Origin: JABMNT01 sp048262255
Lineage (GTDB): Bacteria > Pseudomonadota > Alphaproteobacteria > Rhodospirillales > Casp-alpha2
Direction of reading: 5' to 3'
DNA length: 64,000 bases
Assembly (NCBI GenBank): GCA_048262255.1
Contig: JBLXFH010000001.1
Coordinates: 1,364,001-1,428,000, forward strand
The notes under the pieces are model-generated. The model ran no database searches. It was not told where the DNA came from and saw nothing but the letters and a program-made list of their open reading frames with translations. Below, one piece after another: positions 18,395 through 26,921 of the stretch. A program made the position numbers and the translations under genes. Each line of letters opens with the position of its first letter. Position 1 is the first letter of the stretch.

Positions 18395-19433
18395 ATTGTT
18401 CTCTATATTTGTTCACGACGAACAGTGCCGTGACATTTAAGCAAAGGGTGATGAAAAACAGAACCAGACCAAGGGCAAAGGCGGCCAGTGTTTTGGCGCT
18501 GTCAAATTCCTGATCGCCAACCAGTAGGGTGACGATCTGCACGGTGACGGTGGTGACCGCTTCAAAGGGGTTGGCTGTTAAATTAGCAGCCAGGCCGGCC
18601 GCCATGACCACGATCATGGTTTCGCCGATGGCGCGTGATACGGCCAGCAGCAAGGCGCCGACAACGCCCGGCAGGGCGGCGGGCAGGATCACCTGTTTGA
18701 TGGTTTCAGACTGTGTTGCCCCCATGCCGTAGGACCCTTCCCGAAGCGAGTTGGGGACCGACGAAATCACGTCTTCTGACAAAGACGAGACAAACGGGAT
18801 GATCATGATGCCCATGACCAACCCTGCGGCCAGCGCCGATTCGGAAGAGATGGCAATGCCATTGGCATCGCCGATGTTTCTGAAAAAAGGAGCAACGGTC
18901 AGGGCCGCGAAGAAGCCGTAAACAACGGTGGGAATACCGGCCAGAATTTCAAGGCAGGGCTTGATGATGTCGCGGGCCTTGGAGGACGCATATTCTGCCA
19001 TATAAATGGCGGCCATCAACCCGACGGGGGCGGCAATCATCATGGCAATAAAAGTGATAAACAGGGTTCCCGCAAACAACGGGACCATGCCAAACAATCC
19101 GGTGGCACCAACCTGATCGGCGCGCAGTGCCGTCTGCGGGCTCCACTCAAGACCGAAAAAGAAATCAGTAAAAGGAATTAAAGCGAAAAATCGAATGGAT
19201 TCGAAAACCAGAGACAGGACAATGCCCAGTGTTGTCAAAATGGCGACCGATGAGCAGGTGATCAACAGGATCATAACGATGCGTTCGTTGATCTTTCGGG
19301 CGCGGGTGGTCTGGCGTTTGTAGCCGGTTCCGCCCGGGAGGGCGCTGAGCAGCAGCTGGCGGGAATTTTTTTGAAACAGAAGCCCGGCGAGAACCAAGAC
19401 GACAACTGTTATAACAAGCGTTGGATTTGCCAT
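18387..19433 (-). CDS. pstC: phosphate ABC transporter permease PstC
   Basis: A 348-residue inner-membrane permease pairing with PstA. An N-terminal membrane helix and a short basic linker (about residues 1-55) precede the permease domain; the EAA loop is LREGSYGMGATQSETI. Many alphaproteobacterial PstC proteins are over 450 residues, so this is a short form. No ribosome site is seen before the ATG at 19433, where the sequence is AT-rich, so expression may be low relative to pstS. The pstS-pstC gap holds a strong hairpin. Confidence 0.93.
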   Translation of the reverse strand: MANPTLVITVVVLVLAGLLFQKNSRQLLLSALPGGTGYKRQTTRARKINERIVMILLITCSSVAILTTLGIVLSLVFESIRFFALIPFTDFFFGLEWSPQTALRADQVGATGLFGMVPLFAGTLFITFIAMMIAAPVGLMAAIYMAEYASSKARDIIKPCLEILAGIPTVVYGFFAALTVAPFFRNIGDANGIAISSESALAAGLVMGIMIIPFVSSLSEDVISSVPNSLREGSYGMGATQSETIKQVILPAALPGVVGALLLAVSRAIGETMIVVMAAGLAANLTANPFEAVTTVTVQIVTLLVGDQEFDSAKTLAAFALGLVLFFITLCLNVTALFVVNKYREQYD

Positions 19434-19477
19434 TTTATATTTTTATTTCGATATTTTAAAAGGAACAAAGGCAAATG

Positions 19478-19509
19478 ATTGACCAGACGCCGGGTGGCGC
19501 CTGGTCAAT
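19478..19509 (-). terminator. strong hairpin in the pstS-pstC gap
   Basis: ATTGACCAG pairs with CTGGTCAAT, and CGCC with GGCG inside it, across one A/C mismatch and a GGGT loop. It lies ten bases after the pstS stop and has no long T-run, so it is more likely an mRNA-stabilising or partially attenuating stem that raises pstS over pstCAB than a full terminator. Confidence 0.7.
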
Positions 19510-19518
19510 GCATCCGGA

Positions 19519-20565
19519 TTACATGGTCAGGTTGGATTTCATTCCCTGTGCGTCTGACATGTATTTTTTGCGTTCTGCAGCTGGCATCGGGATCAGGCCG
19601 CGGTCGGTCAGATAACCTTCCTCGCCCCAAGCCTGCTCACTCGTGAATTCTGCCAGAAACTCCTGGATACCCGGAACCGTTCCAACGTGCTCATTCTTGA
19701 CATAGAAGAACAGTGGGCGGGATACGCCATAAGCGCCGGATGCGATGTTCTCAAACGTCGGCTCTTTACCGTCAACAATGCTGCCCTGGACCTTATCAGC
19801 GTTTTGATCAAGGAAACTGAAGCCGAAGATACCAAAGGCATCAGGATTGGCTTCCAGCTTGCGAACGATCAGGACATCATTCTCGCCAGCTTCAACAAAG
19901 CCGCCATCTTCACGAACGGAATGGCAAATCGCTTTGTACTTCTTGCCATCGGTTTTCTTGAGAGCGCTGATTTCGTCAAACTTCTTGCAGCCGCCTTCCA
20001 TGGCCAGCTCGACGAAGGCATCACGCGTACCGGAGGTCGGGGGCGGGCCCATAACCTCGATTTTGGTGTTCGGAAGGCTGGAGTCGATGTCGCTCCACTT
20101 GACATTCGGGTTGGCCATGAAGCCGCCTTTCCCATCGGGAAGGTCTTTGGCGAGGGCCTGGAAAATCTGCTTTTTGGTTAAGCTGACCTGCTTGGCCGAT
20201 TTTGCGTTGGCAATAACAATGCCGTCATAACCGATTTTGACTTCCGTGATTTTGGTGACGCCGCTTTTGGCGCAGTTCTCGACTTCGGATTTCTTGATGG
20301 CGCGTGAAGCATTCGTGATATCCGGGTGGCCTTCGCCAACGCCAGCGCAGAACAGCTTGAAGCCGCCACCGGAACCGGTGCTTTCAATAACGGGAGTTTT
20401 GAATTTTGTGGATTTGCCGAATTTTTCTGCAACAACCGTAGCAAACGGATAAACGGTTGAAGAACCGACAATACGAATTTGATCGCGTGCATGAGCAGTT
20501 GTTGCCGATGCAAGACCTGCAGTGACTGCAAGTGCGGCCCCAAGTGCGATAGATGAACGAAACAT
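19519..20565 (-). CDS. pstS: phosphate ABC transporter substrate-binding protein PstS
   Basis: A 348-residue periplasmic protein that captures phosphate for PstCAB. The signal peptide spans about residues 1-26 (ending TTAHA). Binding-site motifs include IVGSSTVYPFA, ESTGSGGGFKLFCAG and GPPPTSGTRDAFVE. AGGAG lies six bases upstream of the ATG. The promoter region contains three PhoB half-sites, so strong induction under phosphate limitation is expected. It is first in pstSCAB-phoU-phoB. Confidence 0.96.
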   Translation of the reverse strand: MFRSSIALGAALAVTAGLASATTAHARDQIRIVGSSTVYPFATVVAEKFGKSTKFKTPVIESTGSGGGFKLFCAGVGEGHPDITNASRAIKKSEVENCAKSGVTKITEVKIGYDGIVIANAKSAKQVSLTKKQIFQALAKDLPDGKGGFMANPNVKWSDIDSSLPNTKIEVMGPPPTSGTRDAFVELAMEGGCKKFDEISALKKTDGKKYKAICHSVREDGGFVEAGENDVLIVRKLEANPDAFGIFGFSFLDQNADKVQGSIVDGKEPTFENIASGAYGVSRPLFFYVKNEHVGTVPGIQEFLAEFTSEQAWGEEGYLTDRGLIPMPAAERKKYMSDAQGMKSNLTM

Positions 20566-20589
20566 GTGTCTCTCCTAAATTAAAAACAT

Positions 20590-20611
20590 TACCGACCAAA
20601 TGATGTCGGTA
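20590..20611 (-). promoter_or_regulatory. inverted repeat in the pstS leader
   Basis: TACCGAC and GTCGGTA form a perfect 7-bp inverted repeat around an 8-base loop, between the Pho box and the pstS ribosome site. It could be an mRNA leader stem or a protein site; nothing identifies its partner. Confidence 0.5.
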
Positions 20612-20643
20612 GCGGCAAAGTAGTGGTGTTAGGCTTCCGATTT

Positions 20644-20672
20644 GTGACGGAAGTGTGAAAGTTTGATGACGC
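20644..20672 (-). promoter_or_regulatory. Pho box, three half-sites, upstream of pstS
   Basis: Read on the minus strand, GCGTCAT, CTTTCAC and CCGTCAC are separated by exactly four bases each, the 11-bp spacing of PhoB direct repeats (consensus CTGTCAT). The site lies about 80 bases before the pstS ATG. PhoB from 14801-15493 is the expected regulator. Confidence 0.85.
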
Positions 20673-20965
20673 TATGTGCTTTTGGGGGCATTTAGACACT
20701 GGATGATGTGTAAATATGTCTATGAGCAAACCTTGTGTATTTTGAGACCGGTCAGCGGATAAACCCAAGTCTCTTCAAGTCTTTGTGAGTGACAGGCGCC
20801 AAGCCGCCGGATGATAACGGTTTTGTCTCTTGTCAGTCATTTTGAGGGGGGCATAAATGGCACTATTATTTCGTATTTATGACAATTTTCTTGTATTCGT
20901 CCTTTCGGTGGCTATCGAACCATAAGACGTTTTCCGCAGATGCCTGATTTAGAGAATCTGCTTTC
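20673..20965. other. intergenic stretch between pit and the pstS Pho box
   Basis: I see no clear gene in these bases. A tiny plus-strand frame at 20857-20925 (22 hydrophobic residues after GAGGGGGG) has a ribosome site, but nothing else supports it. The rest carries no convincing terminator or further Pho repeat. Confidence 0.5.
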
Positions 20966-22483
20966 TTATATAATGTAACTGCGCATCAAAAATAAAAGGA
21001 CAGCTGCCAATAGGGCGGACAGGGGAACGGTAACGATCCAGGCGGTGACAATTGTCATGATGTGCTGTCTGCGCACCAGTTTGCGGTACATGGCTTTTTC
21101 CCGAGTCACCAACCCTTTGGCTTCCTGTGCAGGAGTTGGCACCGCTTTTGCCCCATATTTGCCGTGGTTAATATGCGTTTTGCGGCTCGTTTGCCATTCG
21201 CGATAAAGGCCCACGCCAAAAATGGCACCGACGGCGATATGTGTTGAACTGACGGGCAGACCAAGCGTTGTCGCGATAATCACGGTGATGGCTGCCGACA
21301 GGGCGACACAATAAGCCCGCATGGGGTTCAGACGGGTAATTTGCGCGCCGACCGTGCGAATGAGTTTGGGGCCGAAAAGCATCAGACCAACGCTGATGCC
21401 AAAGGCACCGACAAACAGAATCCAATGGGGGATGCCGACCTTTTTGGCGGCAACGGCGCCTGAAGTGGCGCTATCGACGATCGCGGCTAGCGGGCCGACG
21501 GCATTGGCGACATCGTTGGCCCCATGCGCGAATGACAGCAGAGCGGCGGCGCAAATAAGCGGGATATGAAACAGCTCGCGGATGGATTTGTTACGATTCT
21601 CCATATGGGCGGATTTACGGGCAATGATGGGACGCATGATAAAATAGGTGATTGCAAAGATGAGGCATCCGATCCCGATGATAACCGTGGTGTCGGGTTT
21701 CCAGATGCGTTTCAGCCCCTTCATGCACAAATAAGCGGAAAACACACCTGCCATTATGGCAACAAGAATCGGGACCCAGCGGCGTGCGCCAGCAATCTTG
21801 TCATCCTGATAAATGATTTTAGCTTTTACAAAAGCCAGAAACGCGGCGGCGATCACCCCGCCCATAACGGGAGAGATCACCCAACTGGCGGCAATCTTCG
21901 ACATCACAACCCAATCGACAACACTGAAACCCGCAGCAGCGATCCCGGCCCCCAGAACGCCGCCAACAACGGAATGGGTTGTCGAGACAGGGGCGCCAAT
22001 CCAGGTCGCGATATTGATCCACAGGGCGGCTGCCAGTAGAGCCGACATCATGGCTGGGACAAAAACCGATGAATCCGGCAGTTGCTGTGGATCAATAATG
22101 CCTTTTGAGATGGTTGCCACAACATCGCCACCAGCAATCAGGGCACCACTGGCCTCACATATAATAGCGATCAGAATGGCCCCGGCCATTGTCAGGGATT
22201 TGGCACCAACGGCGGGGCCAACATTGTTTGCGACGTCATTGGCGCCGATGTTAAGGGCCATGTATCCGCCAATGACCCCGGCGACAATAATATAAGTGGG
22301 GTTATCCAGACCTGCCGTGACGCTGCTTGCGACAAACCAGACAATGGCAAGAAACAGGATTGCAATGCCGAATTTCAGAAAGCTGCGGGACGTTTCTGTG
22401 GTTGCGGTTTCGAGCTGGAGGAGTTTGCCAAGATCCTTGCTTAATGTTTCTTTATACACGGCCGACAACGCTCCAAATTCCAA
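20966..22483 (-). CDS. pit: PiT-family inorganic phosphate transporter
   Basis: A membrane protein of up to 505 residues with the two inverted PiT signatures, GANDVANNVGPAVGAKSLT near residue 80 and GANDVANAVGPLAAI near residue 320, and about ten membrane segments. PiT proteins import metal-phosphate by proton or sodium symport with lower affinity than Pst. The longest frame starts at TTG 22483 without a ribosome site; GTG 22459, with GGAG upstream, better fits the promoter implied by the Pho box at 22508-22536. Lying between phoR and pstS with its own Pho box, it appears to be part of the starvation response instead of constitutive. Confidence 0.93.
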   Translation of the reverse strand: MEFGALSAVYKETLSKDLGKLLQLETATTETSRSFLKFGIAILFLAIVWFVASSVTAGLDNPTYIIVAGVIGGYMALNIGANDVANNVGPAVGAKSLTMAGAILIAIICEASGALIAGGDVVATISKGIIDPQQLPDSSVFVPAMMSALLAAALWINIATWIGAPVSTTHSVVGGVLGAGIAAAGFSVVDWVVMSKIAASWVISPVMGGVIAAAFLAFVKAKIIYQDDKIAGARRWVPILVAIMAGVFSAYLCMKGLKRIWKPDTTVIIGIGCLIFAITYFIMRPIIARKSAHMENRNKSIRELFHIPLICAAALLSFAHGANDVANAVGPLAAIVDSATSGAVAAKKVGIPHWILFVGAFGISVGLMLFGPKLIRTVGAQITRLNPMRAYCVALSAAITVIIATTLGLPVSSTHIAVGAIFGVGLYREWQTSRKTHINHGKYGAKAVPTPAQEAKGLVTREKAMYRKLVRRQHIMTIVTAWIVTVPLSALLAAVLLFLMRSYII

Positions 22484-22507
22484 ATGTTACAATTGGGTTG
22501 AGCTTAT

Positions 22508-22536
22508 ATGACTAATGTGTTGCAGTTTTATGACAA
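22508..22536 (-). promoter_or_regulatory. probable Pho box upstream of pit, overlapping the phoR stop
   Basis: On the minus strand the 7-mers TTGTCAT, CTGCAAC and TAGTCAT are spaced by four bases each (AAAA and ACAT), matching PhoB direct-repeat geometry. The outer two fit the CTGTCAT consensus at six and five positions, the middle one less well. It straddles the phoR stop codon. Confidence 0.65.
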
Positions 22537-23613
22537 AATACCGGATGTTTGAGATTCTGCGGGCAGGAAGATGCTGAATGTGCTGCCAACGCCCAGTTCA
22601 CTGTCGATTTTCAGCCGCCCCCGATGGCGATTGATAATGTGTTTAACGATAGCCAGCCCCAATCCGGTGCTGATGGGCGTGTTGTTGCCGTGTCGGGTGC
22701 GCGCACTATCGACCCGGTAAAAGCGTTCGGTCAGGCGTGGGATATGCTGTTTTGGGATTCCCTTCCCCTGGTCTTTGATGTGAATCGCAACGCCGTTTTC
22801 AGGGGCATTGGGCCGATTGATCCGGGGTTCAATGGTGACCTCAATAGTGGTGTCGGGATCCCCATAGTGAATGGCGTTTTCGATCAAATTGCGAAACACC
22901 TGGTTTAGCTGGTCTGTATCCCCGTTGATGATCTGTTTGTGCTCGCCGCCGACCAATTTCATTTTCATATTTTTGTCTCTGGCGCGGGGCTCCAGCAAAT
23001 CAAACACGTTGTTGATGCAGCCTGCGATATCAACATGCCCCTGGGGTCGCACATGTTCGTCGATTTCGACGCGTGACAGATGCAACAGGTCGTCAATCAA
23101 ACGGTTCATGCGCTCTGCTTCGCGGTTCATAATCCCCAGAAAACGGGTGCGTGCGGGTTCATCATTACTGGCCGGACCCTGAAGCGTTTCAATAAACCCG
23201 AGAATTGCGCTTAAGGGAGAGCGCAGTTCGTGCGATGCATTGGCGACAAAATCCGCCCGCATTTCTTCGGAGCGCGCGGCTTTTGTTTTGTCGATCAAAG
23301 AGAGCAATACAAAACGGTGCCCCGCAAGATGGGCCTCCTCGGATTCAATAAAGATGGAATGTAGTTCGTATACCTGAGCCAGTGGCCCCGGGATCAGAAA
23401 CTCCCCGGTATGAGTGGTTCCGTTGGCAAGCGTTCGGTCAACGGCGTTCAGGACATCGGGATGGCGAAAGGTGAGGGCCAGATCCTTGCCGATGATAATC
23501 GACTCAAAAGCCGCTTTGGCCGCCTTGTTGGCAAACAGAACCTGACGGTTTGCCCCGACAATAAACGTCGGGTTGGGCAATAAATCGAAGGTGATGGGAA
23601 ACAGGCTGTCCAT
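22528..23613 (-). CDS. phoR: phosphate sensor histidine kinase PhoR, soluble form
   Basis: A 361-residue kinase. An N-terminal PAS domain (about residues 8-115) precedes the HisKA region with ASHELRSPLSAILGF, then the ATP-binding domain with the N box (NLIENAIHYG), DQGKGIP and STGLGLAIVKHI. PhoR phosphorylates PhoB under phosphate starvation. Unlike the usual PhoR, no membrane segment is visible at the N-terminus; an in-frame stop lies 18 bases upstream of the ATG, so a longer start is excluded. It is therefore predicted cytoplasmic, receiving its signal through PhoU and Pst. Pit follows 44 bases later. Confidence 0.9.
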   Translation of the reverse strand: MDSLFPITFDLLPNPTFIVGANRQVLFANKAAKAAFESIIIGKDLALTFRHPDVLNAVDRTLANGTTHTGEFLIPGPLAQVYELHSIFIESEEAHLAGHRFVLLSLIDKTKAARSEEMRADFVANASHELRSPLSAILGFIETLQGPASNDEPARTRFLGIMNREAERMNRLIDDLLHLSRVEIDEHVRPQGHVDIAGCINNVFDLLEPRARDKNMKMKLVGGEHKQIINGDTDQLNQVFRNLIENAIHYGDPDTTIEVTIEPRINRPNAPENGVAIHIKDQGKGIPKQHIPRLTERFYRVDSARTRHGNNTPISTGLGLAIVKHIINRHRGRLKIDSELGVGSTFSIFLPAESQTSGILS

Positions 23614-23659
23614 AATCTCGAAAGCAGTTCAGTCAGGTTTGGAGCTGATATTTTGTCAC

Positions 23660-24694
23660 TCAAGCGGTGGCGACTTGGTCCCGCCCGGCGTTCTTTGCGC
23701 CATACAAGGCCTTGTCAGCACGGGCGACAAATTCTTCCGACGTTTCTTTCGGCTGATATTGCGTCGCGCCAATAGAAAGCGTGATATTGCCAAGGGTATC
23801 GCCGGTCATCTTGTTGATAAGCTTGCGGCGGACAACGCGGTTTCGCAGGGCTTCCGCCAGGCCGACAGCGCCCGCCAGCTTTGTCTCGGGGAGGATGATT
23901 GAAAACTCCTCGCCACCATAGCGCGCAGGCAAATCCTGGCCTTTTACCGAATCTTTCAGAATATCCGCCAGCAACTTCAAAACCTGGTCGCCCATCTGGT
24001 GCCCGTAGGTATCGTTGAAGACTTTAAAGTGGTCAATATCGACCATCAGCAAACTGACCGGAGAGTTGTCTTCCTGGGCAAACTGCAAAGCGGCTTCCAA
24101 CTCCTGATCAAAACACTTGCGGTTGGCAATTCCGGTCAGCCCATCGGTCATGGCCTGTCGGCGCATATCTTCCAGATCGGATTTCAACTGCGAGATTTCA
24201 AGGCTTGAGGAGGTAAGCTGGCTACCAAGTGATTTATTCTCGGCGGCCATTTTCTGTGTTGCCTTGGCAACAGCGGTGATGGTGGGTTGCAAATGCGATG
24301 GATTGCCATCATTGGCCAGAGCTTCTGATAAGGCGTTCAGGCTAAGTCCGTAATCCCCTGAGATTTCATAGGTTCCGGAAAGATTTTCCAGAACGCCCTT
24401 TAATTCCTCGATAAGTTGTTCAGTGATCGCGTTGATGGCCTGATTATGTTCCTCAATGCTAAAAAACTGTTCGAATAGAGCCGTGGCATCCGCATCGCCA
24501 AATTGCGGATTCGATTCAAGCTGTTCGGTGAGTGTTTTCGTCAGTTTCGGAAAGCGCCCCGATAGGTGGTGAAACCAAACGGTGTAGTTTTCCGGCGTTG
24601 GCTGGATGTGGCGATCCTTCAAATCACGCAGTGTTGCGTCCGCTAATTGAATCGGCGTCTTCTTATGAGACGATGAGCTTGCAACGGGGGGCAT
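23660..24694 (-). CDS. diguanylate cyclase (GGDEF domain)
   Basis: About 344 residues. The N-terminal 180 residues are helical with a coiled coil and no recognised sensor; the C-terminal GGDEF domain has LLMVDIDHFKVFND and the active-site motif ARYGGEEFSIIL, so c-di-GMP synthesis from two GTP is expected. The inhibitory RxxD site reads KGQD, with Lys for Arg, so product inhibition may be weakened. No membrane segment. ATG 24694 is preceded by GGAA nine bases away; GTG 24709 is an alternative start. It lies 46 bases upstream of phoR on the same strand, so it may feed into phosphate signalling by co-expression. Confidence 0.87.
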   Translation of the reverse strand: MPPVASSSSHKKTPIQLADATLRDLKDRHIQPTPENYTVWFHHLSGRFPKLTKTLTEQLESNPQFGDADATALFEQFFSIEEHNQAINAITEQLIEELKGVLENLSGTYEISGDYGLSLNALSEALANDGNPSHLQPTITAVAKATQKMAAENKSLGSQLTSSSLEISQLKSDLEDMRRQAMTDGLTGIANRKCFDQELEAALQFAQEDNSPVSLLMVDIDHFKVFNDTYGHQMGDQVLKLLADILKDSVKGQDLPARYGGEEFSIILPETKLAGAVGLAEALRNRVVRRKLINKMTGDTLGNITLSIGATQYQPKETSEEFVARADKALYGAKNAGRDQVATA

Positions 24695-24789
24695 ATACAG
24701 ATGTTCCACTTTTTCCGGACAAATAAAGAAAAGCCAATTATCAACGCTGTGTCCACATAAGATTTGCCGAGGATGTAAAAAGACGACGC

Positions 24790-25257
24790 CTAAAACCGGA
24801 TTTGACGCCCCACATGTTTGGGAAGCGTCCGGGTTGAGTGCTCTTTTGAAAGAAAAGCCAATGTTGTTTTGAGAGGTTCAGGGAATGGTGACGCCCTGCG
24901 GCTATTCAGATCGACGTGGACAAGAAGCGTTTCAAGGGTTGCGGAAGTCTGTTCGGAGGCGGTATCGCGCATTGTCTGGAACAAATGCAAACGTTTGTCA
25001 TCGACGTTCAATACCTGGGATGTGACCACAACCTCGGCGCCTTCAAGAAGTTCCCGCGCGTAAACGATGTGGGATTCGGCAACAAAAACGGACTTTTCAT
25101 GGATTTTCCGATATCCGGCATCAAGGCCGATCGACTCCAGTAAGGAATCCGTCGCATGGTCAAAAACAAGGACATAATAAGCGACGTTCATGTGTCCATT
25201 ATAATCTATCCACTCGCGTGCGATCGTTTCGAAGTGCACGGAAATCGCCTCAATCAT
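24790..25257 (-). CDS. hotdog-fold acyl-CoA thioesterase
   Basis: A 155-residue protein with the hotdog motif REWIDYNGHMNVAYYVLVFD, where the Asp is the usual catalytic residue, as in 4-hydroxybenzoyl-CoA and betainyl-CoA thioesterases. It should hydrolyse a CoA thioester in the cytoplasm; the acyl group cannot be told. It is a complete single-domain protein, 95 bases upstream of the diguanylate cyclase on the same strand and divergent from the glycosyltransferase operon. Confidence 0.82.
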   Translation of the reverse strand: MIEAISVHFETIAREWIDYNGHMNVAYYVLVFDHATDSLLESIGLDAGYRKIHEKSVFVAESHIVYARELLEGAEVVVTSQVLNVDDKRLHLFQTMRDTASEQTSATLETLLVHVDLNSRRASPFPEPLKTTLAFLSKEHSTRTLPKHVGRQIRF

Positions 25258-25453
25258 GTTAAAAAGCCTTTGTTATTACCTCAACCAACAGCCTGACAGA
25301 CTATGCCATGGGCCAAAACGTATTGCTAACCGTTCAGAACACATCTTGCGGATAGGGAACTGATGCAGAAAAGAGCTTTGATAGGCGGGAATCGCAGTGT
25401 AAAAGCGGCACACATCTTTTGTTTTGATCTTAATCCAGCATTCGTTTGTATTT

Positions 25454-26233
25454 ATGGCCGCAACTGAACATTTAAAAAATACGGAACAGCCAGCTGAGGG
25501 CCTCGCCCTGTCCGTCGTTGTGCCGGTTAAAAACGAGGTTGAAAACGTCGAGCCATTAATCTCAGAAATCGCGAAGACGCTCAGAGGGCAGGAAGCCTTT
25601 GAAATTGTTTATGTGGACGACGGCAGCGATGATGGAACCCCGGAACGCCTGCTTGAACTGACGGGGCCTTATCCCGAGCTTAGGGTCTTTCGTCATAAAA
25701 AGTGCTGCGGACAAAGTGCGGCGATCATGACTGGGGTCATCCAGGCGGCCGCCCCATTTATAGCAACGCTGGACGGCGACGGACAAAACGATCCGGCGGA
25801 TATCCCTGCGCTTTTGACACGTTTGAGGGCGTCGGAAAACAGCGGACAAACCATGGTCGCCGGATGGCGCGCGAAACGGCGCGATACTTTTATCCGGCGC
25901 CTGTCGTCGCGGGTTGCCAATGCGATCCGCTCAGGGATGCTGAAAGATCAGACGCCGGACACGGGCTGTGGTCTTAAAATCTTTTCACGCCAGGCCTTTA
26001 TGGCGATGCCGCATTTCAATCATATGCATCGGTTTTTACCGGCGTTGATGATCCGGGGCGGCGGCATAGTGGTCTCGGTTGAAGTCAATCACAGGCCGCG
26101 CGAACGTGGCACATCAAAATACGGAGTGTGGAACCGGTTATGGGTCGGGATTGCGGATATCCGGGGTGTGATGTGGTTGATCCGCCGCCCGGTGCGCCCC
26201 GATGTCGAACATCTGCAAAGGCCGGATGCATGA
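25454..26233 (+). CDS. glycosyltransferase family 2 (polyprenyl-phosphate type)
   Basis: A 259-residue enzyme with the GT-A fold: SVVVPVKNEVENV at the N-terminus, YVDDGSDDGT, and the metal-binding TLDGDGQNDP. It most resembles DPM1/ArnC-type transferases that charge undecaprenyl phosphate with a sugar on the cytoplasmic face; no C-terminal membrane helices are present. ATG 25454 lacks a ribosome site, and a TTG at 25424 is possible. Its stop overlaps the next start (ATGA), and a GT39 enzyme follows, the usual acceptor of lipid-linked sugars. Confidence 0.85.
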   Translation: MAATEHLKNTEQPAEGLALSVVVPVKNEVENVEPLISEIAKTLRGQEAFEIVYVDDGSDDGTPERLLELTGPYPELRVFRHKKCCGQSAAIMTGVIQAAAPFIATLDGDGQNDPADIPALLTRLRASENSGQTMVAGWRAKRRDTFIRRLSSRVANAIRSGMLKDQTPDTGCGLKIFSRQAFMAMPHFNHMHRFLPALMIRGGGIVVSVEVNHRPRERGTSKYGVWNRLWVGIADIRGVMWLIRRPVRPDVEHLQRPDA

Positions 26234-26919
26234 AGTTTGGTGCCTTGTCGAAAGGCTTTCTTGTTCTGGTCTCTCTGGTAGCTGCCGGTTTTCTGATTAA
26301 ATTCCTGAAAATTGATGCCGGTTTCAGCGAAGCCTGGATTGATTCGGATATACGGGGCGGCGGACTCCAGGGTGAGCTTCTTTTTGTGCTGGTTGGCGGG
26401 CTTTTTGCTGCCGTAGGGCTGCCGCGCCAGGCCGTCTCGTTTCTGGCAGGTTATGCCTTCGGGTTTGTTGAAGGGACCGCTCTGGGGCTGGCGGCAACCG
26501 TATTGGGCTGCGGAATTGCTTTCTTTTATGCCCGCTTGCTCGGACGTGAATTTGTTAAATCACGGTATGCGCGACGCATTAAGCGGGTCGATAATTTTTT
26601 AAGCGATAACCCGTTCACCATGACGTTACTGATCCGCTTTCTGCCCATTGGCAGCAACCTGATCACTAATTTAGCGGCCGGAGTTTCCAGTGTCTCCGCC
26701 ATCGCTTTCATCTCCGGTTCGGCGCTGGGTTATGTGCCGCAAACGGCGGTCTTTGCGTTGCTGGGCAGCGGCGTCAATATCGACAATAAAATCATGTTGG
26801 CGATTGGTGTCATCGGGTTTGTCGTTTCCGGCGTGTTGGGCGTATATCTCTATCGCAAGTACCGTCATGGGAAATCGATCGGCGAGCGCATCGAGCATCA
26901 GATCGGTGGTGGAGACTAG
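26230..26919 (+). CDS. TVP38/TMEM64 family membrane protein (VTT domain)
   Basis: A 229-residue inner-membrane protein with about five membrane segments. The VTT/DedA-like core is seen in GLPRQAVSFLAGYAFG, TVLGCGIAFFYARLLGREF, the RFLPIGSNLITNLAAG motif and the helix YVPQTAVFALLGSG. Proteins of this superfamily are linked to lipid scrambling and polyprenyl-phosphate recycling. The ATG at 26230 overlaps the GT2 stop. Placed between a GT2 and a GT39, it may move the lipid-linked sugar across the membrane, which is inference. Confidence 0.87.
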   Translation: MKFGALSKGFLVLVSLVAAGFLIKFLKIDAGFSEAWIDSDIRGGGLQGELLFVLVGGLFAAVGLPRQAVSFLAGYAFGFVEGTALGLAATVLGCGIAFFYARLLGREFVKSRYARRIKRVDNFLSDNPFTMTLLIRFLPIGSNLITNLAAGVSSVSAIAFISGSALGYVPQTAVFALLGSGVNIDNKIMLAIGVIGFVVSGVLGVYLYRKYRHGKSIGERIEHQIGGGD

Positions 26920-26921
26920 GC

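Noticed and set aside
25424..25437. FNR-like box TTGAT-CTTA-ATCCA before the GT2 gene
   Set aside because: It lies only about 17 bases from the chosen start and has a mismatch, so a role in transcription control is unlikely.
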